Part shown: one piece after another, positions 1-9,715 of the stretch
Numbering within the stretch: the stretch's first letter is position 1
Layout: the number at the start of each line of letters is the position of its first letter
DNA from: Porphyra umbilicalis
Lineage: Eukaryota > Rhodophyta > Bangiophyceae > Bangiales > Bangiaceae
Length of the DNA stretch: 64,000 nucleotides
Direction: 5' to 3'
Assembly: GCA_002049455.2 (NCBI GenBank)
Contig: KV918819.1
Coordinates: forward strand, 1-64,000
The notes under the pieces: generated by a model
The model's input: the letters and a program-made list of their open reading frames with translations, nothing else
Database searches by the model: none
What the model was told of the DNA's origin: nothing
Program-made: the position numbers and the translations under genes

Positions 1-397
1 TACCGCTGATGTGCGCGAGCAGCAGGGCGTCATTGTCGACGAGCTTGACGCGGAAGGTCGCGTTGGGCAACGACTCCTGGACGACCCCGTCGAGCTCAAT
101 GCACGTCGAGTCGGTGGTTGTCGCGCTGCTGCTGCTGCTGGCAGCACCGCCGCCGCGACCGCCGCCGCCGCCGCCCCGCTTTTTCTTGCCGCCCCTCTTG
201 GCCCGCCCGGGGCCGGCCATGGCCACGGGGGTGGTCGACGTCAGGGGGAAGGAGGGGAGGGCGACTCGGGAGTGGTGGGGGGAGGGGGGAGGAGGGGCTA
301 CTGCCACGCCGGCGTACTCCTTGCGGTGCCTACAAGAGGCGGCAGCACCGGCCGCCGAAGACAGCGCCGTCAGCGGCACGCCGCCAACAAACGCCAT
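1..397 (-). CDS. infA: Plastid translation initiation factor IF-1 (nuclear-encoded), 3' part outside window
   Basis: Translation initiation factor IF-1 is a small OB-fold (S1-like) protein that binds the A site of the small ribosomal subunit during initiation. Read on the minus strand, the last ~35 codons before the window edge give IELDGVVQESLPNATFRV followed by LLLAHISG, the conserved core of bacterial and plastid IF-1. The reading frame runs off the window at base 1. Ahead of the core lie ~95 residues: an N-terminus starting MAFVGGVPLTALSSAAG, which looks like a plastid transit peptide (few acidic residues, rich in Ala/Ser/hydroxylated residues), then a basic Gly/Lys/Arg stretch and a Ser run. 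I chose the ATG at 397 because its context is CCACCATGG; an in-frame ATG at 415 also exists, and a stop at 467-469 closes the frame upstream. The long N-terminal extension supports import into the plastid; a mitochondrial destination cannot be excluded. Family assignment is secure, targeting is inference. Confidence 0.9.
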   Translation of the reverse strand, partial: MAFVGGVPLTALSSAAGAAASCRHRKEYAGVAVAPPPPSPHHSRVALPSFPLTSTTPVAMAGPGRAKRGGKKKRGGGGGGRGGGAASSSSSATTTDSTCIELDGVVQESLPNATFRVKLVDNDALLLAHISG

Positions 398-703
398 GGT
401 GGGGGCGCTCCCCATGCTGGCGCACACTCCTTCTGCCGCCTCCCGAAGCGATGAGTGGGCACAACGTCACCACGACCGATAGATAAACAGGGGATGCGGG
501 AAAGGTGAGGGGAGGAAGGCGCGGTACAGGACGGGACGAAACAGTCGTCCCGGGCTCGAGGAGGGCGGTCGGAGGAGGTGAAGGCGCCAGGGTTGTTGGG
601 CGTGGGGTGCACGGTGGCCAATCTCCCATTGAGCAAGCCACAATTGGGACACCAGTCCGACGACGTCGACGGTGACAATTCCAACAAGGACACCGACGTT
701 GTA

Positions 704-851
704 CTGAACACGCGTTCGCGGAAATACCCTGAACTTGTTTACAACATGCGAAGCAGCGCAGTGCTCACTAACGCCAGGCTCGTGACAAGCCGGAAATTCT
801 TGTCACGCACCACCGGACTGAAAGCGCGTACGCGAAAACACCCTGGCCTGG
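704..851 (+). repeat. Two direct copies of a dispersed ~34-bp motif
   Basis: Copies at 704-737 and 818-851 share the pattern CTGAAxxCGCGTxCGCG, then AAA and CACCCTG or TACCCTG. Further copies lie at 4532-4565 and 44003-44036. The copy at 704 and that at 44003 are also similar for about 25 bp beyond the motif (ACTTGTTxACA and CGAAGCAGC), so they are parts of a longer dispersed repeat. Confidence 0.75.
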
Positions 852-1480
852 AGTTGTGCTGTGATCGAAGACAATCTATTTGAGTAAGTTCTGGAGCATT
901 ATTTAGACTTGAAGCATCGTCGCGAAAATGTACCACGTACTGAGAACGTGCCTGGGGAGTTGGCCAGCAGTATTGCAGGTTGATCTGAAACGGTCCCAAA
1001 TGGGCCCCCAGTACGATATTTGCCGAGATTTGTCGCGTACTGGACCCCTGTTCTCCACAGTGTTCTTCCAAATGGGTAAGGTCCCATATTCGCATTTTAG
1101 ATCCCCAGTACGATCTGACACTGCTCAAAGTCGTGTCTGGGAGCCATGCGCGCACCTTGCGCACACCCCAGTAGGCATTCTGGAGGCACCCAGAGGCACC
1201 CGGAGGCCCCCAGAGGCACCCTGCAGGACGTCCTATGGGATTTATCCAGGAGTTACGTGGTACCTTCTTGCGGCGATTCGTGGCCGCGCGGCAAAACGAC
1301 TACGCATCGCACGCGGGAGCTCTGTCGTATGGGGCAGCAGTGGCGCCACGTTATTCCGCACGGATAGAGAACGTGGTAGTGAAGCGTACGTTTTACATTG
1401 CGCTCTCACGCCTCCCGGGGGAGAGAGACCTTGTGGGAAGCGGCCGTATGGGCCTGATAGTCCCATCTGACTGCTCGCCC

Positions 1481-1570
1481 ACCCCGCCCCGCCCCTCCCG
1501 CCCGTCCCGCCGACCCCGCCCTGCCCCTCCCGCCCGTCTCGCCCACCCCGCCTCGCCCCTCCCACCCAAG
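1481..1570. repeat. Minisatellite, 3 x 32 bp
   Basis: Three units starting ACCCCGCC at 1481, 1513 and 1545, spaced exactly 32 bp, pyrimidine-rich on the + strand. It is noncoding as far as can be seen. Confidence 0.85.
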
Positions 1571-1930
1571 TCGGGCACCTGAAGAAGTATACACGACGAC
1601 CACCGTAAGCAGGAGAAGCGCAAGAAAGAAAACAAACAGACAGACGACAGCACAAGCAAGAGTAAACAGCGAACACAACACCCCAAGTTAGACTCGGCCC
1701 CGACAGCGAAAAGAAGCAGGTCTGTACGCCCCCCCACTCCTGTGCCCGACCTGCGCAACGCGGCGGTAGTCGCGGCAGACAGACGCCGATCAGACATCGC
1801 GCGCTCCCGATGTATAAAGCCGAAACTCGTCCAAGTCCGTGCGCAAGTCGCGCCGCCACCGCCTTTGCCACCATTCACATCACCTACATGGATACCCACA
1901 GCACGGGACAGGAAAGGGGAAAATATGGGC

Positions 1931-1990
1931 AGTACGGGGCAGTACGGGGCAGTACGGGGCAGTACGGGGCAATACGGGGCAGTAAGGGGC
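1931..1990. repeat. 10-bp tandem repeat, six units
   Basis: The unit AGTACGGGGC is repeated in perfect register at 1931, 1941, 1951 and 1961, then with single changes at 1971 and 1981. Confidence 0.95.
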
Positions 1991-4531
1991 AGAAGGGAGA
2001 AGCACGGGACAGCACCACAGAGAAAAAGCGAGCAGTTTTTCCAGACGAGGACGCAGAAAGACGTCCTACGTGTAAAAACGGCACGCACCCTCCAACAGCA
2101 CTCCAGGTCGTCACCGCATGCACGGCAAGAGATCAAACGGGCGCTATGGTATACACAACACGACAACATACGCGTGTGTAAAGTTGAAAGTGATGCTCCA
2201 GGTGCACTTCGTGGCGGGAGGGCGGGCTGATCCGGCCACCGTAGAGGCAGTGCGGGCCGATCTGCGATCGCCAGACTTGGGTGCGCTCGGCCCACAGGAT
2301 GTGCTGCTGCAAGGCACCCACTCTAAGTAAGAAAGGGCCGTGTGGGAAGGGTCAGGAGGACCCAGCCGTTGGGAACGGGACAGACGGTGGGCGGGGGGGT
2401 GGACCGAAGCGGGTGGGGGTCTCTGAGGGGCGTGTGATGAGGTAAGGTGGTACTGGTCACGAGACGACCACCTGCGCTACACAAACGGACGATAGACCAA
2501 TACGAGGTGGTGGAAGGGATCCTCGTCCAAGCAAGGCCCTCGTTTAAGATTTGCCCGGCCACGAAGGCCCCCTGCCCGACGTGCTGCCGGCCCCTAACCA
2601 GTGGTACGCTCGGCCAAGCGGTTTCTGTTCAGAGGTTGTTCGGCTCCCGTGGCACGAGCCAGAGGAAGGCGGTTGTCAGAGGTGCAGCCCTGGCGTTCGT
2701 CTCCACCACACAGACTGGACAATACCTAGGAAGCCTTCCTCGCCGCCGACGAGGCGCCCTCGCAGTACCAGTCATTGCGCGTCAATAGATCTCAGCCTGC
2801 CACAGGCTGACCGAGATGAGCTATACTCAGGTGACTCCTGACCGGTAAGGGCCCTCACAGTGACCCAAAATGAGGATCACGGTGCCTGCGCGGGGCCGAC
2901 TACGTTTCAGTGCTTGGCGGTGCGTGACATGCGCGCGGCTTAGCGGTTGCGGGCCACAGGATCTGTGTCCTCGTTGCGAGGTGTGACGAACCGGTCACAC
3001 CATCGAGGATCAATAAGGGCCACTTACGTTCTAGATAGTCGAGCCCCCCAGAATCCAGCGATCAGCGAACGCAGTTGATCTGTGACCAGTCCGCTGTTGG
3101 AGGCATTGAATCGTCCGAAGAGCAGCAATTATCCCTCAAGCCGACCCACTTGTAGCCTGCTTTTTGGGAGGCTACATCATGCAGTTTCCCTCAGCGGCGT
3201 CGTAGATTGATGAGGGCTCCGCTTGTAGCCCACGTTCCCTCGTGGCCAGCACAGGGCCGTCTGGGCCAGCAACAATTTCAGATCAGGAGTACAAATTTCG
3301 GCCCGCAGCACGCCCGCAGCACGCGCAGCACGCCGAGCACACCCCCAGTAGAGTGGTACATTTTCGCGACGATGCCGCGTCGCGCTTCACTTGGCACGTG
3401 GTTATATTTTTCATGCACTGCACTGGTTTTTATTTTTATGTCATTGCGGGCGTCCACGGGCAGGCGCGCGCGCCAGAGCCGTCCGCCCCGGAGCGCGCCG
3501 GCCCCCCACCCAGGCGACGCCGTGCTGGCGACAGTCCCAAGCCACGCACGGCTCGCCGACAGCCTCACCCTCCCCAGCCCACCGGCCTCACACCCACGTC
3601 CGCCTCCGCCGCCGCTACCGCGCAGTCCACCCGCCCCCTGGGGCAAACGCCACGCCACTCCCGCCCCCTCGTCCATGATGGCTAGGCTTGTCTCCAGTAG
3701 CAAGCCTATCGCAGCAGGGGGCGCGGGCGCAGGGTCCGCCGCCGCCGCCGTAGGGGCTGCCACCGGCTAGCCAGCGGCGTCTTCACCCCTCCCCCCCTCC
3801 AGCCCCACGGCCCCTCAACCCCTCCACAGCCCCCCGAACGTACCCCCCTGTCCGTTCTCCTCCCCCCACGACGTACCGCGCGGTCAGTTGCGCGACATCC
3901 CGCACGGCCGGATCCGCCACCGCGACACCACCACCCCCTCGCACGGGCCACACGCACGACGCCGCCCTCTCCTCGTCACAGATCCGCGCACAGCACCACG
4001 CGGGCAGCTGCGTCACGCCACTCGCGACTGCCCGCTTCAGTCACTGCGCGCTACGGTCACACCACATTCCACGACTCTCGGCTGTCCCCGATCTTGGCCC
4101 TCTCCTGCGCGTTCAAAATTTTGAAGGTCAAAAACACCGTCCAGAGCATCTCAGGGGCATGTTTCACCAATTACGTCTTCAATTCTTCACCCGACGCGGT
4201 CACATGCAGCACGTATCCTCGTTTCCAGCTCGTCTGAAGCACAGACCCCCCGTTTCAAGCCATCTGAACGAGAAATTCTACCCTCTTTCTACATGGTTGG
4301 ACCTCATAAACGCCCAACGTCCGGCCATCGTGCAAAAACACGTGTGCGGATAGTGTGCAAGTTGACGCTTCTAACCATGTCGGACTCAACGTACGGCGAC
4401 GTGCGCCCAAGCCGTACGAGGTCTCTCCGCGTGCACCCCGCTTTTTCGCAAGTACTCCCGCAACGTGCACTAGCTCGGAAAAAAATTAGAATGGGGGCCC
4501 CTATGCGCATGTTGGATAGTACCCTGTCCTA

Positions 4532-4565
4532 CTGAAAGCGCGTTCGCGAAAACACCCTGGACTTG
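4532..4565 (+). repeat. Dispersed ~34-bp motif, third copy
   Basis: Same motif as at 704 and 818 (CTGAAAGCGCGTTCGCG, then ACACCCTGG). About 60 bp upstream, 4450-4471 carries a 22-bp sequence (AAGTACTCCCGCAACG...) repeated exactly at 5803-5824. Confidence 0.75.
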
Positions 4566-5230
4566 CAAAACGATAGAACTGTTTTCACACGACGAAAGAT
4601 ACATAGGCAAGTCGAGCACCGCCTCCCGGGTGAGCGTCACATGCACGACCGGCGCCGCTTGGGAGCGCACGTACGAGCGGGAGATCAGAAAAAAGGAGAC
4701 GAGGAAGGCGGCCATGGCGGCGGTGGTGGCGGTCGCCGACGTGACCACCGCTTGCTGGCGTAGGGGCCGCTCCGCCCACCGCCACCGCGGCGTCCACCGC
4801 GGCCCGCACGAGCGGCAGCTGCTGCCGTCGGCGGGGTACCCGCCCACTGGTGGGTAGCGGCCGCCCGCACGCTCCTCGACGACCAGCGCTTTGTCTTCGT
4901 CCGAGGGGGGGTAGGTGATCGCCGCGAGGGGCTCCTGCCGCACCCACCGGAGGGTCAGCAGCGGCCGCCACCGCCGTGGCGGGCGGCGGCTGCCACCGAT
5001 GTACGGCCGCCACCATCCGAGCAACCACCGGCCGACGCTGGCTGGGCAGTCGTCGCTTGCCGCAGCGCAGACTCGAGGCCGAGCTGCGCGATGCGCACGT
5101 GCGCGGCGGCGACGCGGTGGATGGGGAGGGGGGGGTATGTGGGGCCACAGAGGGGGAGGGGGGGGGAAGAAGCCGTCGATGGCACGGGGGGGCGGGCGGC
5201 GGGGTGGAGCGAGAAAATAGCAGGGGCGCC

Positions 5231-5291
5231 ACGCCGCCGCCGCCGCCGCCGCCGGCACCGCCGCGGCCGCGGCCGCCGCGGCCGCGGGCGC
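5231..5291. repeat. CCG/GGC-rich simple repeat
   Basis: Runs of GCC triplets passing into GCGGCCGC-type sequence. Open in several frames on both strands, so ORFs across it are not evidence for a gene. Confidence 0.8.
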
Positions 5292-6891
5292 CACTCGCTG
5301 CCGTATGCGGGCGCGCGTCGTGCGCACGGTCGTCCACTGCTCACCGCCGCGTCGGCGGCAGGCGCGGCGGCAACACCGCCAGCGGCGGTGGCCGCCGCCC
5401 CCACCCGCCGCGCGCGGGTGTTGCGGGAAGGGACGCGACCACGCAGGCCGCAGCGCATTCAGCGCCGACACGACCCCCTGTTTGAAAAATCAAAACCGAC
5501 GTCTCCCACAGGGCCCGCAGAGCCCGATTCTGCCCAACTACCGCGGAATTGTGACATCATGGCCGTTCGTGGCCGTGTCCACCTGCCCCCACGACCCCGT
5601 AAACGCCGCACCTGCCCTCACGCACCTTTTTAACCATGATTCTGCTTCCGCGGACCGTACGGGCGATGAAGACGTCGCCACCTCTAGCAACTTCACAGAA
5701 AAATGCGGGCAGCCCCGGCGCATGTTCCCAAAGTCAAGAAAGCGCCGGGGGACGTCCTCCAATGGCGTAGGGAGCCAAACGGACCGCCAAAAACATTTTT
5801 TTAAGTACTCCCGCAACGTGCACTGGAAAAAAGGACTTTTTTTTCGACGTGTGGGTATGAGAAAGCACCCTAGACTAAAGTCCAGGGAAAAGGCCAGGGG
5901 ATTCTCGCACAGTAGCCTGCTTGACACGTCCCCCTGGGTCAAAAACGGGGGTCGTCTGTCAAAAAAAAGAAAAAGCTTGACAACCCCACTGCCATGGGCG
6001 TTGCGTTCACGCGTGTCGCGCCTATCGTGGTCGTACTGACGTCCTCTATCAGAAGAGGTAAGAAAAAGTGGCCGTAGAGGCCAGTAAGATGGTTCGGGCA
6101 AGGGTGCGCATGCCCTTGACAAGAATGACGAAACATGACCCCGGCGGTTGCTGATCGCAATAGCACGCGTCCGTTCTGGGTGGCCAACTAAGTGTGGACA
6201 CCGGCCCGTTCCAACTGGATTTAGGGACAGTTTGCACGCAATCTTCGCCTGTTCTTCTCGGAATGCTGTATATGTATGGACCGCTCTTTTCTGGCACCTG
6301 TCCGGTGTCGTCACCCTCCGCCAGTCTTTACATCAACTTGACGAATCAAGGCAGTGGTGGGCACAGGATCGCCGTCAGCTCGCCACGCGGGCAAAGTGCC
6401 TCGCTGCACGCCCACCTCTTTTGTGTACTGCGCCAATGGCGGCCATGGCGGGAGCGACGCGGTGATAGCAGCGCTTTCCGAGCTTTTCAACGGCTTTGCT
6501 GGTGGCGCCGGTTTCCGACGAGAGGCGCCACAGCCAGCAGCCTCATGACGCTAGCAAAGGTCACTGACACTGAGCCCCGAGCCGTCGTGGTGGTGCCACG
6601 ACATGCAATGTGTGTGACGCTTTGTTTTTGTCACTGCAGCACGCACGGTGGTACTGTATCCCCCAACAAGCCAGAAAGATACTGTTGGCAACGACATTAG
6701 GAAACGACGCAAATCCGTAGGGAAAGATCTCTTTGAAATCGAGCGTGCCTGAACATTTCCCCGGAAGGCGACACAAAGCTGGAAGGACTCTCAGATTTTT
6801 CATGTACGAGCTTTGGCGGATATGTTGTGTGATTCAGAGCAGCTCAGGCGAACGTGCTGAGGTTGGCAATACAGTCATTATTCGCTTATGT

Positions 6892-7063
6892 GCCATTCAC
6901 TTGGAGAGCATGCTCCACAGCCGTTCTCGTAAAAACCTCGCACGCCAACTGTTGCACCACTCTCACAAATAGGCCTCTGCGACCCCGTGAAGGCCGATTT
7001 GTAAGAGTTGTGTAACAGTTGGCGTGCGAGGCTTCTGAAAGAACGGCTGTACAAGTGAATGGC
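6892..7063. mobile_element. Fold-back (hairpin) element, candidate MITE
   Basis: The left arm 6892-6975 and right arm 6992-7063 are inverted copies that could form a long hairpin with a 16-nt loop. The best-matched block is CCTCGCACGCCAACTGTT in the left arm and its complement in the right arm; the arms also share GCCATTCACTTG at the outer ends and ACAGCCGTTCT inside. The left arm carries a 13-bp insertion relative to the right. A partial relative starting ACAGCCGTTCTC lies near 36652, so the family is dispersed. I see no flanking target duplication. Confidence 0.75.
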
Positions 7064-7307
7064 CCCTAGAGCCTCAGGGCCGCGATCTCTCGCGATCCCG
7101 GACTGAAAGAAGGTGCTACTTTTGTGGCGCACCCTTGCCATGAAAACGCATTACGACTGTAGGCTATCATTGCTCGTGCAGGATAGTGCGGACTGATGAC
7201 AGCCAAGCGTTCACGACAGTCATGAGCTCGGTAGGCTATCAATTATACAGGAATTCTCAGAGTTATCTCGGGAGTTGTCTGTGCGTGGTGCGCACGCCGG
7301 CTACGTG

Positions 7308-7311
7308 CCTT
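7308..7311. other. Left copy of CCTT direct repeat flanking the array
   Basis: CCTT directly abuts the first base of the array; the same four bases follow its last base at 21736-21739. It can be read as a 4-bp target-site duplication, or as 7 bp (CCTTCCA at 7308-7314 and 21736-21742) because the array's first three bases match the right flank. Confidence 0.5.
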
Positions 7312-8655
7312 CCAGGCCCATGTTTCATGCACGTAGCGTTATTCAGCATTTGAATTCGACCGAGAGAGAAGGATGGGGGCCACTTCACTATCCGGCGAAT
7401 TATTTCACAATTCGAAATAGGGGCTCTGGGATCCTCACTGGAGCCTGCAAATGGAGAAAATCTTTCGCACACTTGCACAGTAACTCTCTGCCAGTGAGTG
7501 GGCTCGCAACTTTTCCTCTCATGCTCTTCCTACCGGCCGATCACGTTCCAATTTTTGGCGACTGGTACTAAGCTGGATTGTGGAGAACATGGATCAGTAG
7601 CGCTCTTATTTATGAGCCTCTCTTACGGAGTTGGTCACTGTTGTCTTCTTTTCTTTTCATACCGTCTTTCATCGGCTGATGCGTTAGGAGTTTAGTTAGA
7701 AACGTCTGTCTTTCTTAGATGAGGATGCGGGGGTTACATTCCAAATGTCGCAAAGGTATAATACTTCATTTGCCGAAGTCGTTGCAAAATACGCGGAATA
7801 GAATGCACAGTATCAGGCTGGATGAGGTGGATGAAAGTTGACATGACAGTATGACGTCAGACCTGGCGTGTTGCCAATGGCATCTCGCGGACGTTCTCAT
7901 CTCAGACGCGCGATGCGTAGCTGTCCCGTCGCTCTGTGTTTCTGAACCGTCAGGGCGTGGCCACGAAGGTTGGCATTTACCGAACATTGCGACGAATGCT
8001 CTTTCCCAATCGGAATACTGATTTATCGATTTTGTACCAATATCTCGGTAGTCTCACGTTTCATAAATGTTCCGATTTTGTGGCATATGTGGTTAGAGCC
8101 CCACTGGCGTCCGCACCCTCATCCACACAGTGCAACGACCACCGCATGACCCCGACCATACCAACCTCCCGCCTCTGCACTCCACCCAAGTAGCACCACG
8201 GCCTCGACTGTGTCTGACCTGGGCAAGCTCGGATCCATCCCTTCGCCTCCCCACCAATAATACTCCTGCGTACCACAGCGCGCCATACATTCCCCACACA
8301 TCAAGGCACATACATCGACAACATACCGCTCACCCACTCTGCTACCAACATTATGACGCAAAGGAAACTTGGTGGCGCGGAAGTTCCGCAGCCGCAACAC
8401 TTCCTCTTGGGGATACGCAGGCCTCTTTCGAAAGGGCAGAGGACACGCTTGCTTGGGCAGAGGAGGCGAGCTGGACTGAAGCAGGAGGGCCTGCATACTA
8501 GACGCGGGTGTCTTGTGCGATCAAGATTGCATCGTGGCTGTTTTGCTGGTCTATTTGGTCGGCGACTAATGGGACCGGTGAGTGCCTCGCCCGGTGTGTG
8601 GCGTCGGTCGAGCTCTCCCAGGATTAAATACGAATATCATTACATTGCAGACCTG

Positions 8656-8730
8656 TACCGACCATTGAGAAAATGGACGATACCGACTATTGATCGGGAT
8701 ACCGAGACCCTTACCGATCAAATTTACCGA
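8656..8730 (+). other. TACCGA iteron-like cluster (unit 1; repeated in every unit)
   Basis: TACCGA occurs at 8656, 8681, 8700, 8712 and 8725, all on the same strand within 75 bp, with one more at 7978 and an inverted copy at 8045. The arrangement resembles protein-binding iterons or subterminal transposase-binding repeats. Binding is inference; equivalent clusters recur at +2404 bp steps. Confidence 0.6.
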
Positions 8731-9627
8731 TATACCAACAATATGGCCACACGGCCCGACATGCGAGACGTTTCACCCACCCTGACAGCGGCGATGACAG
8801 CATCGCCAAAGAACCAAGAAAGTATTAGAATTACGTATTTGTCATGCGCCCTCTGGACCACGAATAAACTATTGTTCAGTCACCCTAAATGCTACGGATT
8901 GTCTTAACTATGACTGTTCCGAACACGGCGGCCTCGCAGACAAGCGTGGACTGGGGGCATGATGAAGCGCGGACTGGCGGCACGGCGCGATTTCTGCGTT
9001 GGTACCTGTTGATCGTACACCATAGAATGTTCACTTTTCTCGTGGTGGGGTGGTGCAAACTGGATACACGAACGTGCGCGCAGTATACAGAAAAGAGATG
9101 CACAGTGTCGAAACCTTCGATGCAAGGTAGCATGCGCAACGCCGGGGTTTAATCGCGGCGTTTTCAACAAGCACAGACACATCACGAGCGTCCTTGGAAT
9201 TGCGCCGTCGGTGGGAAAGGGATGTGGGTGAGCATAGAAATGGGACGAGGCCGGGAGAAGTGTTTTATTGACGAGGCTGTTCGGCCGCACACCGCTGGGG
9301 GGGGCACCCTGAGAACGCGATGCTCTGGGGCCTGAATCGCCAGAGAGTATTAGTTCCTTAGAACTCATCTGGGGTTCGTACTGATGCCTTTAGGTACCAA
9401 GGGCGGAAGTCATAAAATCCCATATGAAAATCTCGCAGATAATCAAAGACATGCGCTACACATGCACTGAAGAGGGGTTGAAATCGGAGCCAGCTTTGGA
9501 ATGGCTTAAATATTTCAATGTGTGGTGGGACGCGGATAACTGTGTGGATCAGAGTGAATGCACGTGGAGCACGCATATCCAATCGTTACAAGGATGGCTG
9601 AGAGCCGTCCTGAGGAAGCCGTGGTAG

Positions 9628-9661
9628 CCAGTCGTTACAATTTTCGAGTTGTAACGACTGG
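9628..9661. other. Perfect 13-bp-stem hairpin with 8-nt loop (unit 1)
   Basis: CCAGTCGTTACAA (9628-9640), loop TTTTCGAG, and the exact inverse TTGTAACGACTGG (9649-9661). It recurs unchanged at 12032, 14436, 16840, 19244 and 21648, always 54 bp before the unit end. No run of T follows, so it does not look like a terminator. Confidence 0.95.
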
Positions 9662-9715
9662 ACAGGAATTCGTCTCAGTATCCGATTATCCTACGTGCAT
9701 GGTGCGTGGGCCTGG

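Larger units (their letters stand above)
398..6891. other. No recognisable gene; short repeats and GC-rich islands
   Basis: This stretch holds short tandem repeats (listed separately), dispersed motifs, and two GC-rich islands around 3450-3780 and 4690-5460. In the islands several frames on both strands stay open through Arg/Ala/Pro/Gly-rich sequence, which is expected from base composition. The longest minus-strand frame (4470-5471) opens with GTG rather than ATG and shows no domain I recognise. The segment TYPPSDEDKALVVEERAGG within it has a more protein-like composition, so a spliced gene here is possible but unsupported. Confidence 0.5.
7312..9715 (+). repeat. Array unit 1
   Basis: First unit. 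Its left end reads CCAGG where internal units read CCTGG, which makes it a perfect inverted match to the outer right end of unit 6 over the first eight bases. It has a private A at 7577, and C at the polymorphic site 7448 (shared with units 4 and 6). Its hairpin is at 9628-9661. Confidence 0.97.

Noticed and set aside
9-482. Plus-strand open frame over the IF-1 region
   Set aside because: It is the shadow of the minus-strand IF-1 gene, which has a recognisable conserved core.
4470-5471. 333-codon minus frame in a GC-rich island
   Set aside because: It starts with GTG, is dominated by Arg/Ala/Pro runs, crosses a CCG repeat and ends in dispersed-repeat sequence. A spliced gene cannot be excluded.
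8353-8907. 184-codon frame within each 2404-bp unit (and 154- and 125-codon minus frames)
   Set aside because: No domain or signal was recognised, the frames overlap on both strands, and near-identity of the units means conservation of the frame carries no evidence of selection.
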